Of a stretch of DNA of 64,000 nucleotides, positions 15,469 to 24,070 are shown in pieces. The notes beneath the pieces were generated by a model. That model worked only from the letters and a program-made list of their open reading frames with translations, was not told where the DNA came from and ran no database searches. Made by a program: the position numbers and the translations under genes. The stretch covers positions 62,001-126,000 of the forward strand of contig NZ_JBHTCX010000003.1 in assembly GCF_042666875.1 (NCBI RefSeq), written 5' to 3'. The stretch comes from Brachybacterium sp042666875 (GTDB lineage: Bacteria; Actinomycetota; Actinomycetes; Actinomycetales; Dermabacteraceae). Position 1 is the stretch's first letter. The number at the start of each line of letters is the position of its first letter.

Positions 15469-16182
15469 TCAGCGCGCGTCGGACTCCGGGAGCTGCCCGG
15501 TCTCGGTGACGTCGCGGGCGATGTCCCGCAGCTTCCGATTCAGGTGGTTGCTGGCGTGCTTGAGCAGCTCGAACGCCTCCGGCTCGGTGACCCGATGGAC
15601 CGACATCAGGATTCCCACAGCGGCCCCGATCTGCCGGCTGGTGCTCAGCGCCGCACCCAGCGTCGCTGCCTCATGCGTGCTGTCCGCGAGGGCCATCAGC
15701 ACGGAGGCGTGGGTCGCGAACAGGGCACCGAGCGTGACGGCGTCGTCGTCGAAGGCCTCGCCGGTGCCCGCATAGAGGTTCAGCGCGGTGGGTGAGGGAG
15801 TCTCCATCAGGTGGAAGGCGAGCACACCCCGCACCGGTGTGTCCTCCAGGGCGAGAGCCGTGAACTCCGGCCAGCGGGCCTCCGTCGAGAGGTCACCGCT
15901 GCGCACGGACTCCGATCCGGCGGCGGCCTCCAGGCACGGTCCCTGGCCGGTGCGGTCCTGGAGCTCGTCGAGCCGGCGGGCGATGTCATCGCTGCAGGCG
16001 ACCAGGCGCGCCTGGCCGTTCTCGGGACGGGCCGTGATGCCGGCCCAGTCACAGCCGGGGATGGACGTGGGCGCGAGATCGATCAGACGCTGGCGAGCGA
16101 CGGCCGGCGAGCCCCCGGAGGTGAGGTACGTGCTCAGGCGACGGAATTCGAGTGCCAGCTCGTGAACAGTCCTGCCAGGCAT
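15469..16182 (-). CDS. GAF and ANTAR domain protein (RNA-binding antiterminator type)
   Basis: A 237-residue cytoplasmic regulator. The GAF domain spans about residues 15-155 (CDWAGITARPENG, DRTGQGPCLEAAAG, VRGVLAFHLMETPSPTALNLYAG). The ANTAR helical domain (about 168-228) contains AVGILMSVHRVTEPEAFELL with the spaced Ala/aromatic pattern that binds paired RNA hairpins. The SD GGAAGG precedes the ATG. It lies 33 bases downstream of the PAS-SpoIIE-HATPase-STAS gene on the same strand, so the two are likely one signalling operon. The ligand of the GAF domain is unknown. Confidence 0.92.
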   Translation of the reverse strand: MPGRTVHELALEFRRLSTYLTSGGSPAVARQRLIDLAPTSIPGCDWAGITARPENGQARLVACSDDIARRLDELQDRTGQGPCLEAAAGSESVRSGDLSTEARWPEFTALALEDTPVRGVLAFHLMETPSPTALNLYAGTGEAFDDDAVTLGALFATHASVLMALADSTHEAATLGAALSTSRQIGAAVGILMSVHRVTEPEAFELLKHASNHLNRKLRDIARDVTETGQLPESDAR

Positions 16183-16215
16183 CCGCGCGCCTTCCTTCCG
16201 GTTGTGCTCCCACAG

Positions 16216-18108
16216 TCACGTACCTGCGTTCGTCGAGCTCCCGTTCGGCCGCCATGCGAGGCCGGCGAGGTCCAGCACCTCCTGGACAGGCGTGTCCTCG
16301 CTCGCGAGCAGATCGAGCTCGTGCCCATAGGCGACGAGCCGTTCCCGCATCTCGAGCAGCACCCGGACTCCTGCCCTGGCCAGGAACTCGACAGCGGTCA
16401 AGTCTACGGTCAGGGGGTGCAATCCGCCCCGGCAGGCACCGTCCAGATGGTCGGCGAGCCGCTGCGAGTTCGTGGTATCGACCTCGCCGGAGGCAGTGAC
16501 CGTCGGCGGCATCCCGTCGACGCGCAGCCGCAGTTCGGGCACGTCAGCGTGTGCGCGCACGGGGCGCGGTGAGGACCGCGGCGACCGGCGCAGGCGTCGA
16601 TGCAGGATCACGACGGTGCCGTCCTCTCCCGGGTCGCCGGGCCGGATGTCGAGGCCGTCGGCGAAGGTCCGGGCGATCCACAGGCCGCGGCCACCGGCGG
16701 CTCCGGGCGCAGCGGGAACCTGCCACCGTCCGTGATCGCCGACGACCAGCGTGAGCACCCCGTCGGCCTCGAGCGTCCCCTCGACGCTCACGGTGCCCGC
16801 GGCACGGTCGCGGTACGCGTGCTCGATCGCATTGGTGACCAGCTCGACGGCGGCCATGTCCACGTCCTGCCTGTCCGCATCCGAGCATCCCAGCTGTGCG
16901 AGCCAATCCGCGAGTGCGGTGCGCACCTCACTCAGGCCGGCGGCCGTGGCGACGACGTCGCAGCGCAGCGGCGGGACCGCGTCCTGCATCCGACGCGCAG
17001 CGAGGACGACGAGATCTCCGTCAGGACCGGGCCCGGCGAGCCGATCGGTGACCTCGCGGCACACCTGCTCCGCGGCCGGACCGGGCCCTTCGACCCTCCC
17101 GGCCGCTGCCGTCCGCTGCGGGGTCGCCGCGTCGCCCGGCCGTTCGTGGAGGCTCCCGGTGTAGAGCATCACCGTCGCGCCCGGCTCCAGCCGCACCGTC
17201 GTCACCAGCGGCGGACTTCCGGTGCCCAGCGGCGTCGACCCGGTCGTCGGCAGAGCACGCCGCGACCCGTCGGCCGAGACGACCAGCGGGGGCGGATGGC
17301 CGCTGCTGCAATAGCTCAGCTCGCCACCGGCCGGGTCCAGGACGGCGAGGCACACGGTGGCGTTGCGCATCGTGCGCACCCGGGCGGCGAGGGAATCGAC
17401 CTTCCTCATCACCTGCTGCACATCGCCGGTGGCGAGCAGCGTCTCGGCGAGCATCAGACGGAGGTGGCTCGCCGCGACCGCGGCTCCCGCACCCAGCCCC
17501 GCACTGTTGCCGACCATCAGCGCGACACGGCCGCCGGCGATGGGCACAGCATCGAACCAGTCGCCCCCGCGGTCGTGCTCGCCGGATTCACCATCGCCCC
17601 CGGCCGTGTACTGCACGGCGATGTCGACCAGTGGGAGCACCGGCAGGTCGATGGGCAGCAGCGCCTGGTCGAGCGCGGCATCGGCCTCCCGGCGCCGGCG
17701 CACCCGGTCCGTCACGTCGATCTGGACGATGACGACGCCGTCGACCTCTCCCCCCTCGCCTCGTCGCGGCCGCAGGAGCAGATCGGCGAAGCGCTCCCCC
17801 GTGCCGGCGGAGGCGTCTCCGGGCACGTGCCATTCCCTCACCGTGAGTTCGTCCCCGGTGGCCATGACCTGGTGCGCCGCGTCGAGCTGCTGCTGTGCTC
17901 CCGGGGACACGAGCACCTCGCCCAGCGGGACGCCGACCAGGTCCTGCCGTCCCGCGAAGTGCCGGTAGGCGGCGTTCGCCGCTGCCACCTGACAGGCAGG
18001 GCCCTGCACGATCGCGACGGCATGCGGGAGGTCCTCGAAGCCCTCGCGGACGATCCGCTGATCGCCCGTGCGCCGCCTCGGATCGGCGTGATCGCCCGAA
18101 CCGGTCAT
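16216..18108 (-). CDS. PAS-SpoIIE-HATPase-STAS partner-switching protein with degenerate sites
   Basis: A 630-residue four-domain protein: PAS (about 22-135), SpoIIE/PP2C (about 158-372), RsbW-like HATPase (about 385-505) and STAS (about 525-615). The ATPase boxes look intact (N-box ELVTNAIEHA, GDHGRW, GGRGLW). In the phosphatase, GGDWFD (181-186) and the last aspartate (D365) remain, but the metal-binding GDVxGHG motif reads GNSAGLG (200-206) and the YTDG motif reads YTGS (316-319). In STAS, the usual D-S phosphorylation pair is A577-R578. The SD AGAGGA supports the ATG. It may act as a sensor scaffold or kinase rather than an active phosphatase. Downstream partner: the GAF-ANTAR protein. 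Confidence 0.9.
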   Translation of the reverse strand: MTGSGDHADPRRRTGDQRIVREGFEDLPHAVAIVQGPACQVAAANAAYRHFAGRQDLVGVPLGEVLVSPGAQQQLDAAHQVMATGDELTVREWHVPGDASAGTGERFADLLLRPRRGEGGEVDGVVIVQIDVTDRVRRRREADAALDQALLPIDLPVLPLVDIAVQYTAGGDGESGEHDRGGDWFDAVPIAGGRVALMVGNSAGLGAGAAVAASHLRLMLAETLLATGDVQQVMRKVDSLAARVRTMRNATVCLAVLDPAGGELSYCSSGHPPPLVVSADGSRRALPTTGSTPLGTGSPPLVTTVRLEPGATVMLYTGSLHERPGDAATPQRTAAAGRVEGPGPAAEQVCREVTDRLAGPGPDGDLVVLAARRMQDAVPPLRCDVVATAAGLSEVRTALADWLAQLGCSDADRQDVDMAAVELVTNAIEHAYRDRAAGTVSVEGTLEADGVLTLVVGDHGRWQVPAAPGAAGGRGLWIARTFADGLDIRPGDPGEDGTVVILHRRLRRSPRSSPRPVRAHADVPELRLRVDGMPPTVTASGEVDTTNSQRLADHLDGACRGGLHPLTVDLTAVEFLARAGVRVLLEMRERLVAYGHELDLLASEDTPVQEVLDLAGLAWRPNGSSTNAGT

Positions 18109-18436
18109 GGTGCAGTCCTCTCGTTCGCGGGCAGGCTAAGCCAGACCCCGCCCGGAGGCGCAACTCCCGGCCGGTGCGCGGTCCGGCCCGCTGCGGCTTG
18201 CGCACCATCGCGAAGCGAAGTAGTTTCACCAATAGGTCCGGCAAGTGGCCACAAATGTTCGTCCTGCGCGAATCGAGGCTTGCCATGAACCATCTGCTCC
18301 TCGTCGATCTCCCCGCCAGCGGCGGGTGGAGACCCCATACGCCGTCGCCCACCGGGATGAGTTCCACCCCGGGCCCCGCGACCGCGCGAATCCGGCCGGC
18401 CCAGCATGGCCCGGCCGACGCGGTGGAGGTGCAGTC
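18109..18436. other. 328-bp divergent intergenic region without a gene
   Basis: This stretch separates the minus-strand SpoIIE-type gene from the plus-strand TetR gene and must hold both promoters. The AT-richest part (about 18219-18235, AGTAGTTTCACCAATAG) is the likeliest core promoter area, but no hexamer pair with 17-base spacing stands out. GGAGGT at about 18425-18430 is the ribosome site of the TetR gene. Confidence 0.4.
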
Positions 18437-19210
18437 ATGACGCGCGCACCCTCCACCGATGAAGGTCGCCTGGTCACCTCCGGCCGAACCACCGCGACCA
18501 CGGCCACCCCGGCGACCGGGATCGCGTCCCCGCGCTCGGCGACCCCGGCCGGCGCCCGGTCGGGACGGCCCGATCTCAACGTCGTCGGCGATGCGCCGGC
18601 CCAGGCACCGGCGAAGATCGAGCACGGGTCCCGGCGTGAATCCATTCTGGACGGCGCGTCCGAGCTGTTCGCGGAGTACGGCTACTACGGGGCCAGCCTG
18701 CGCGACATCTCCCGCCGGGTCGGGCTCTCCCATCCCGGGATGCTCCATCATTTCTCCTCGAAGGATGAGCTGCTCGGAGGCGTGATCGACCGGCTCGAGG
18801 CGCATGCTCAGCAAGCGCTCGATCGCAAGGACGAGTTCTGCTCCGACGGTGACGCGCTCCTGCGGGGCCTGACAGAGATGTGGAACCCGGGCTCGCACCT
18901 CATCCAGCTCTTGGCGACCCTCGACGCCGACGCCATCAGCGACGACCATCCCGGCCGATTCCGGATGGCTCGGCTGCGCCGCGTGCACGAGCACGTGCTC
19001 GAGCACTGCTTCGTCGCGCTCGAGAAGAACGGCCAGCTGCGCAGCTGCGTGGATCCGGAATTCGCCAGCCGCGCCATGCTGGCGCTGATCCTGCGGGACG
19101 CGGTGCGTGAGCGCACGGTGCGGACCCTGCAGCGCGAGGACCACAACGACTCCCCCGTCAAGGACGTCTGCGACCTGGCGCGTACTTTTCTGCTGGACCG
19201 CACGGAGTGA
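18437..19210 (+). CDS. TetR-family regulator with long disordered N-terminus
   Basis: A 257-residue protein. Residues 1-60 are Thr/Ala/Pro/Arg-rich and probably disordered. The TetR helix-turn-helix follows: RRESILDGASELFAEYGYY, then RDISRRVGLSHPGMLHHFSS (about 66-110). The C-terminal ligand/dimer domain contains a catalytic-looking but uncharacterised LIQLLATLDADAISDDHPG region, seen in TetR_C_6-like regulators. The ATG has the SD GGAGGT six bases upstream. The target genes are not evident; no obvious palindrome repeats occur in its own upstream region. Confidence 0.9.
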   Translation: MTRAPSTDEGRLVTSGRTTATTATPATGIASPRSATPAGARSGRPDLNVVGDAPAQAPAKIEHGSRRESILDGASELFAEYGYYGASLRDISRRVGLSHPGMLHHFSSKDELLGGVIDRLEAHAQQALDRKDEFCSDGDALLRGLTEMWNPGSHLIQLLATLDADAISDDHPGRFRMARLRRVHEHVLEHCFVALEKNGQLRSCVDPEFASRAMLALILRDAVRERTVRTLQREDHNDSPVKDVCDLARTFLLDRTE

Positions 19211-19283
19211 GTCGGGCGTAGCGGGTCCCGCGACCGGGGCTCGCGCGCCCGAGTGCGGCGATCGGGGGCTCGGCTGTCCCCAC

Positions 19284-19333
19284 ATCGGCACCTGGCGGTG
19301 CGCTCCATGAGAGCGTGCCGGGCAGGTGCCGAT
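19284..19333. repeat. 11-bp inverted repeat downstream of TetR gene
   Basis: Perfect arms ATCGGCACCTG (19284-19294) and CAGGTGCCGAT (19323-19333) enclose 28 bases that themselves contain a smaller CGCTC/GAGCG hairpin. It lies 73 bases after the TetR stop and could be a terminator, although no T-run follows. Confidence 0.5.
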
Positions 19334-19447
19334 TCGCGTCCCGGGAGACGGAGGAGCCGGTGCTGGGCCGTCCGCGGGAGACCTACCGGTTGCCCGAGCG
19401 CGAAGCCCACCGCTCCGAGGCCGAGTGGATCATCGAGAATGCCACCA

Positions 19448-19476
19448 TTGAGCGCGCATCCATACATATGTATGCT
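19448..19476 (+). promoter_or_regulatory. Promoter of the membrane protein-TetR pair
   Basis: TTGAGC (19448-19453) and TATGCT (19471-19476) are separated by 17 bases. The first operator palindrome (19461-19474) covers the spacer and the start of the -10, so repressor binding would block RNA polymerase. Confidence 0.6.
19461..19474. promoter_or_regulatory. Operator palindrome 1
   Basis: CATACATATGTATG is a perfect 14-bp palindrome. A related site follows 22 bp away centre to centre, two helical turns on the same DNA face. The likely binder is the TetR regulator encoded at 20104-20664. Confidence 0.65.
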
Positions 19477-19481
19477 TGAAC

Positions 19482-19497
19482 CCATACAGACGTATGG
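19482..19497. promoter_or_regulatory. Operator palindrome 2
   Basis: CCATACAGACGTATGG has seven-base arms (with one mismatch) that repeat the CATAC...GTATG core of the first palindrome. It lies just downstream of the -10, in the transcribed leader ahead of the GTG at 19510. Confidence 0.6.
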
Positions 19498-19509
19498 CTG
19501 GAGGGTGCC

Positions 19510-20088
19510 GTGTTGCGAATGATTCAACTCGTCGGGCTCGCCGCTCCGATCATCGGAGCCGCATTCCTCGTCCTGTTCCGGCAGCGCGCTCCCGGCCCGG
19601 TCACCGTCGGGCTCCTCGCCTGCGCAGCGGGCATCGCTGCATCGATCATCGGCCTCCTCAGCGAGAAGTCCGTCTTCCTGGGCAGAGACCTCGAGGGGAT
19701 GACGCATCACCTCGAAATGTGGGGCATGGTGCGTCTGTCCGTCATCGCTCTGACCGTCGTACTTCTCATGACGGCAGCGGGCCTCGGACCCCATGTCTCC
19801 CCCACCTGGATTCCTCTGCTCCTGACCGGCGGCGTCTCCTCGGCGGCCGGAGCGGCGCTGCGCTTTGTCCCTATCGATCTCGGCCCCGAGCACGAGGGGC
19901 TGACGTTCCTCGCACTGATGGTCAGTGAGGCGTTGCAGTTCGGACTGATCGGCATCGGGATGATCCTCATGTGTCTTGCGGTGGTCGCCTCGCGGCCCGC
20001 CAAGGATGGCCGGGATGAGCCCCTGGCCCTGGCCCGGCGCATCGCCGGCTCGCTGTGGCGGCTACGCCGGAGCCTCCTGCGTTCATAG
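19510..20088 (+). CDS. Small multi-span membrane protein, TetR-regulated
   Basis: A 192-residue protein with five hydrophobic segments, short polar loops and a basic C-terminal tail (ARRIAGSLWRLRRSLLRS). No family is recognised. It starts at a GTG preceded by GGAGGG five bases upstream. The gene is followed after 15 bases by a TetR regulator, and two matching palindromes overlap its promoter, so it is probably the target of that regulator. A drug-response or lipid-related membrane function is possible but not shown. Codon third-position GC is slightly lower than in neighbours. Confidence 0.75.
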   Translation: MLRMIQLVGLAAPIIGAAFLVLFRQRAPGPVTVGLLACAAGIAASIIGLLSEKSVFLGRDLEGMTHHLEMWGMVRLSVIALTVVLLMTAAGLGPHVSPTWIPLLLTGGVSSAAGAALRFVPIDLGPEHEGLTFLALMVSEALQFGLIGIGMILMCLAVVASRPAKDGRDEPLALARRIAGSLWRLRRSLLRS

Positions 20089-20091
20089 TCC

Positions 20092-20097
20092 TAACAT
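20092..20097 (+). promoter_or_regulatory. Candidate -10 of leaderless TetR gene
   Basis: TAACAT ends six bases before the ATG at 20104. This would give the regulator its own promoter in addition to read-through from 19448. Confidence 0.45.
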
Positions 20098-20103
20098 CGG
20101 AAG

Positions 20104-20664
20104 ATGTCCCGAGAACTCATCCAGCGCGCCATCATCGACACGATCGCCGAGGGGGGCATCGCCGGGCTCAGCGTCCGCGCCGTCGCCTCCCGTGCTGACG
20201 TCGCCATCGGAACAGTGCAGCATCACTACCGCAGCCGCACCGACATGCTCCTCGCCGCGATGGAGAACATCATCGCGACCACAGGGCTGGAGCACGGGAG
20301 ATCGCCCGACAAGACGACAGAGAGCCAGCTTCATACTCTGATCGATCTGATGCTGCCCTCGCCGGACCGGACCACCGTCGCCCGCGTCTGGCTGGCCTTC
20401 GCCGCGCAGGCTGCCGTCGACCCTACTGTCGCCGAGCGCTACCAAGACATCTGGCACCGCACCCGTCGAGGGCTGACCGAGCTCCTCGCCGAGGCGCGCC
20501 CGCACGCATCCTGGGCGCAGGCGGAGTCGGCCGCCACTGAGCTGCTCGCTCTCCTGGACGGCCTGACCGTGAGCGTGCTGGCCGAACCTCGGAGCGTGTC
20601 GCCTGATACGGCACGCTCCATCGCCGGGACTCGGCTCCGAGCGCTCCTTGCCGACGTCGGGTGA
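20104..20664 (+). CDS. TetR/AcrR-family regulator (BetI-like C-terminus)
   Basis: A 186-residue repressor. The helix-turn-helix is in residues 1-50: LIQRAIIDTIAEGGIAGLSV then AVASRADVAIGTVQHHYRSR. The C-terminal domain (TVARVWLAFAAQAAVDPTVAER ... ELLALLDGLTVSVL) follows the BetI/TetR_C_6 pattern. The ligand is unknown. It follows the small membrane protein gene by 15 bases. The duplicated CATAC palindromes upstream of that gene are the obvious operators. Confidence 0.9.
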   Translation: MSRELIQRAIIDTIAEGGIAGLSVRAVASRADVAIGTVQHHYRSRTDMLLAAMENIIATTGLEHGRSPDKTTESQLHTLIDLMLPSPDRTTVARVWLAFAAQAAVDPTVAERYQDIWHRTRRGLTELLAEARPHASWAQAESAATELLALLDGLTVSVLAEPRSVSPDTARSIAGTRLRALLADVG

Positions 20665-20677
20665 AGACGGGAGCCGC

Positions 20678-21403
20678 TCAGGGGAAGCCGGGCGCGGGCA
20701 GCACGCAGAACTCGTTGCCCGACGGGTCGGCGTATACGCGCCATGGGAGTTCGCCCCAGTCGGGATGGAGCTCCCGACCCCCGCGCTCAGCGATCCCCGC
20801 AGCGACCTCGTCGGCGTCGTCGGTCGGCTCGAGGCGGATGTCCAGGTGCATCCGATTCTTCCCCTCGCCCTTCGGTGCGGACTCGTGGCACAGCTCCAGC
20901 AACGGCCCGCGCCGCGAGGGGTGCCGCAGGCTGCGAGGTGCGACGCCCGGCGCGTCGCCCCACCCGCTCAGCCAGGACCAGAAGTCGGCGTCCCGCTGCG
21001 GGTCCGCTGAGTCCAACGGCAGAGCCGCGATGGGGCCCGTCTCGACATAGACGTCGCGGTGCTCCATCACGCAGAAGGGGTTGCCTTCGACGTCGCCGAG
21101 CACGATCCACGGCACGTCACCTTGACCGATGTCGAGATCCCTCGCTCCGAGTTCGCGAAGTCTCTCAGCGACCTCGGACTGTTCGGCGCCGCCCGCGAGA
21201 TCGACGTGCAGCCTCACAGGAGAGACCGGGGGCTCGGGGACGCGGACGAAGCACAAGTCCAGGTACGCCTCCTCGGTGAGGGGCAGGCGCGTCTCGTAGA
21301 CGTCGTCCTCGACGGTCAGCGCCGTCGTGCCGAGCGCCGCTTCCCAGAAGCGCCCGAGTCGTACCGGATCCGTGGCGTCGATGCCGATGTTCTCCAGAAA
21401 CAT
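20678..21403 (-). CDS. VOC-superfamily (glyoxalase/bleomycin-resistance fold) protein, two modules
   Basis: A 241-residue protein with two VOC half-modules of the Glyoxalase_6 type: about residues 1-115 (NIGIDATDPVRLGRFWEAAL ... WIVLGDVEGNPFCVMEH) and about 120-241 (LDSADPQRDADFWSWLSGW ... VYADPSGNEFCVLPAPG). The repeated DPxGNxFCV ends are characteristic. A metal or ligand site would form from the H/E positions of each half (LHVDLAGG, MHLDIRLE). The substrate is unknown. A GAAACT box lies six bases before the ATG, so it may be leaderless. It converges with the TetR gene. Confidence 0.88.
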   Translation of the reverse strand: MFLENIGIDATDPVRLGRFWEAALGTTALTVEDDVYETRLPLTEEAYLDLCFVRVPEPPVSPVRLHVDLAGGAEQSEVAERLRELGARDLDIGQGDVPWIVLGDVEGNPFCVMEHRDVYVETGPIAALPLDSADPQRDADFWSWLSGWGDAPGVAPRSLRHPSRRGPLLELCHESAPKGEGKNRMHLDIRLEPTDDADEVAAGIAERGGRELHPDWGELPWRVYADPSGNEFCVLPAPGFP

Positions 21404-21435
21404 GGATTCAGTTTCGCCCGGCGCGGACCGCTCGG

Positions 21436-23811
21436 CTACTCGTTTTCACCGAGCACGTCCGCGCGAGCGCCGACGATGCGGTAGCCACGGGGGATGTCGG
21501 GGTCCTCGAGCAGGACGAGGACGTCTTCGCCGTCAGGAATCAGACTGACATCGGGATACCTGCCTTCCTCCGCAGGAAGCATCGTGGCGTTCCACGTCTC
21601 CCCCGCGTCCAAGCTCGCCCACACGCACGCCCCGACGCCGACCTCCGGGGCCTTCTCGTTCTCGGCGGCGGGCCGATCTATCCACCCGCCCGAGAGCATT
21701 GCACTACCGCCGAGGTCGAGAGGAAGTCCCCTGTCCTCGATATCGGTGGACCGATAGTTCTCGGAGATCGAGCCATCGGCTGCCACCGTGGCCACTGACC
21801 ATCGGCTTCCCCAGCGGCTACGAACCATCGCGTTCCCCGCGACCACGGAGCTGCCGTAGAACGTCGAGCCGGCCGGCGCCCCGTCCACAGGGATGGGCGT
21901 CCAGCTCTGTCCCTGCAGAAGGAAGGTGCAGAGCCGCTGGGCATCGGATGCGTCGTACGAGGTACCGACCCCAATGATCTGACCGTCGACGACGGTGACG
22001 AACTGGACCCGCGCACCGTTGGCGGCCAGGTCCGGTACAGGGAACGCTGCGTCGAACGCCCCGACTCTCTCCCATGTGAGGCCGTCCTCGGAGCGGTAGA
22101 CGACCGGCTCGATCTTCGACGCGGATCCGTCCCGCGGCACCCACGACGACAAGGGGAAGTAGTGGATCCCGTCCACACTGACGGCGTCGCCGATCTCGAC
22201 GTTACCTTCGGGAATCTCGATGCCCGTAGGTTCCTGCCACGTGGTGCCATCGGTGCTCACGCGTACGTAGAGCGATGCGGCGTCGTCGGAAGACGGAGGA
22301 ACGCCGGTGTAGAGCGTGATGCCGCCGCCGAGGTGATGGATGTATGCCTCACTGGGATCCTGCAGGCCGACGTCCGGGTCGTGCGGGCGAACGACCTCGT
22401 CGCCCTCGACACCGACGGGGAGCCGACCCTCGCGGTCCCCCCACGCGATTCTGCGGTCGTCGCGACGCAAGTACCCGGTATCCCAGGTGGACATGGCAAC
22501 GATTCCGTCGGCGGAGCTGCCGGCCGAGAGCTGGAGCTCGCGCGTCGGGGCGTACGCGAGGCCCGCTGTGTAGCTCGGGTCGTCGCGCTTCTTCACGTAC
22601 ACGCACGCTTCGGTGCGCGCGATAGTGCCCTCCTCGTCGGCGACACAGCTGAAGATTCTCTCCGGCGAGTATGCGTCGACGTCGCTGATCGACCAGGCCC
22701 CGTCCGCCCCACGTCGAGCCGTGCGACAGTCGTCAGCGAAGTAGACGGCCAGCGAGATCGACGCATCGTCTGCTGCGACGACGGAGGATCCGAGTTCCAG
22801 GTCCGAGAAGTCCATCGGAGTCTCGGGGTCGAGATCGCCTCGAGTGTCGTGCTCGAATCCGTCGATGCCCCACGTCGGAAGGGGAATCTCCTCCTGCGCG
22901 AAGGACGATCCGTCTGTGCTCGACCAGGCGATCGGGCGACGGTACCTCTCCCCCTCCGCCCAGTCGGCGGGAATGAGATGGTCACCCATCACCACGAACG
23001 CGTCGCCCTGAACCTGCAGGTCCTCGGCGCCCGGACGCTGCGCCTTATCAGGCAGAGCCACAGGCTCGCTCCAGGTCGCACCGCCATCTGTCGAGGTGAC
23101 GACGGCCGGTTCCCACGCCTCTGTTCCCACCTCGCGCATCACCAGGACGACGACGGTCTCCTCGATTCGCCGGACTGCTTCGGGCTGCCAGGTCTCACCA
23201 TCGGGAACAGCGAGGGACTCCAGCTCCGTGACTCCCCCGTCCGCGGCTACCTCCCAGATCCGAATCCTGTGATCGCGAGGCAGGGCCATGACCAGCCCGC
23301 CGCCGACGACGGTGAAATCGGCATCGATGCCGTCGGCGAGCTCGACCGTCTCCCAGTCGGAGAGGTCGGTGGAGGTGCACATGGAATAGGCATAGACGTC
23401 CTCGATGATCCGACGCGAGTAGACCCTCACGCGTTCGCCGGATCCATCGACCCGAATCCCGGTGGCCGCGGGCTCCACGGGAACCTCGATTCCTTGCGGC
23501 TCGGCAATGGTCACGACGCTCACCTGAGCTTCGAGCGACTTCTCGCGGTGGACCAGCATGGCCAGCGGACGGTCGGCGGTCGGCGCGAGCCCCCATTCAT
23601 TGATCCGGACGGGCTCCTCGGCGACGAGCTCCGAGGAGGTCGTCAGTGGCGCGAGGGTGACGCTCGCCCGAGGTTTCTCGACGAAGGGGAGCCAGCTCAT
23701 ATCCGCGTCGCACCCGGCGAGCGCGAACGGGGCGAGCAGGGCACTGGAGAGGAGGAGGGAACGACGGGTGGGGCGGAGCGGGGCTGAGAACGCAGGCACG
23801 CTGCCATCCAA
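21436..23811 (-). CDS. Large Asp-box (sialidase-like beta-propeller) lipoprotein
   Basis: A 791-residue exported protein. The N-terminus has a twin-arginine-like basic start and hydrophobic core (TRRSLLLSSALLAPFALAGC) ending in a lipobox with Cys at about residue 34, so it is probably a lipoprotein. The mature part has repeated Asp-box (BNR) motifs such as STDGGATW, STDGTTW, SEDGLTW and SLDAGETW, which mark blade turns of sialidase-like propellers. No sialidase Arg triad or FRIP motif is evident, so catalysis is doubtful. The TTG start is uncertain. Base composition is a little less GC-biased than in neighbours. Confidence 0.75.
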   Translation of the reverse strand: MDGSVPAFSAPLRPTRRSLLLSSALLAPFALAGCDADMSWLPFVEKPRASVTLAPLTTSSELVAEEPVRINEWGLAPTADRPLAMLVHREKSLEAQVSVVTIAEPQGIEVPVEPAATGIRVDGSGERVRVYSRRIIEDVYAYSMCTSTDLSDWETVELADGIDADFTVVGGGLVMALPRDHRIRIWEVAADGGVTELESLAVPDGETWQPEAVRRIEETVVVLVMREVGTEAWEPAVVTSTDGGATWSEPVALPDKAQRPGAEDLQVQGDAFVVMGDHLIPADWAEGERYRRPIAWSSTDGSSFAQEEIPLPTWGIDGFEHDTRGDLDPETPMDFSDLELGSSVVAADDASISLAVYFADDCRTARRGADGAWSISDVDAYSPERIFSCVADEEGTIARTEACVYVKKRDDPSYTAGLAYAPTRELQLSAGSSADGIVAMSTWDTGYLRRDDRRIAWGDREGRLPVGVEGDEVVRPHDPDVGLQDPSEAYIHHLGGGITLYTGVPPSSDDAASLYVRVSTDGTTWQEPTGIEIPEGNVEIGDAVSVDGIHYFPLSSWVPRDGSASKIEPVVYRSEDGLTWERVGAFDAAFPVPDLAANGARVQFVTVVDGQIIGVGTSYDASDAQRLCTFLLQGQSWTPIPVDGAPAGSTFYGSSVVAGNAMVRSRWGSRWSVATVAADGSISENYRSTDIEDRGLPLDLGGSAMLSGGWIDRPAAENEKAPEVGVGACVWASLDAGETWNATMLPAEEGRYPDVSLIPDGEDVLVLLEDPDIPRGYRIVGARADVLGENE

Positions 23812-23950
23812 TCATCGCCGACCTCACAGATTGGGCAACTGTCCACAATCACCTGGACGTTAGCCCGACGGAAAATCACTCGCCCCTCATGGGTGTCCGC
23901 AATACCGTGGCCCCAGCTCCGGCCCGGAGCCCTGAGGGAAGGAGGAACTG

Positions 23951-24070
23951 ATGGTTGTCGCCGTGCTGACCCCTGCCGTCCTTCCTACCCTCCAGGAGAT
24001 CTGCCATGACCCCGTCCTTCGACCGGGACGACTTCTTCGCCAAGTCCCTTCTGACCGCCTACATCGCTGA
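23951..24070 (+). CDS. Possible 39-residue leader ORF overlapping the RIO kinase start
   Basis: An ATG preceded by a near-ideal AAGGAGGA begins a 39-codon frame that runs past the kinase ATG at 24006 in another frame and stops at 24068-24070. Translation through it would release ribosomes inside the kinase gene, which has its own AGGAG site. This may be a translational regulator or simply a fortuitous frame; there is no conserved motif. Confidence 0.35.
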   Translation: MVVAVLTPAVLPTLQEICHDPVLRPGRLLRQVPSDRLHR

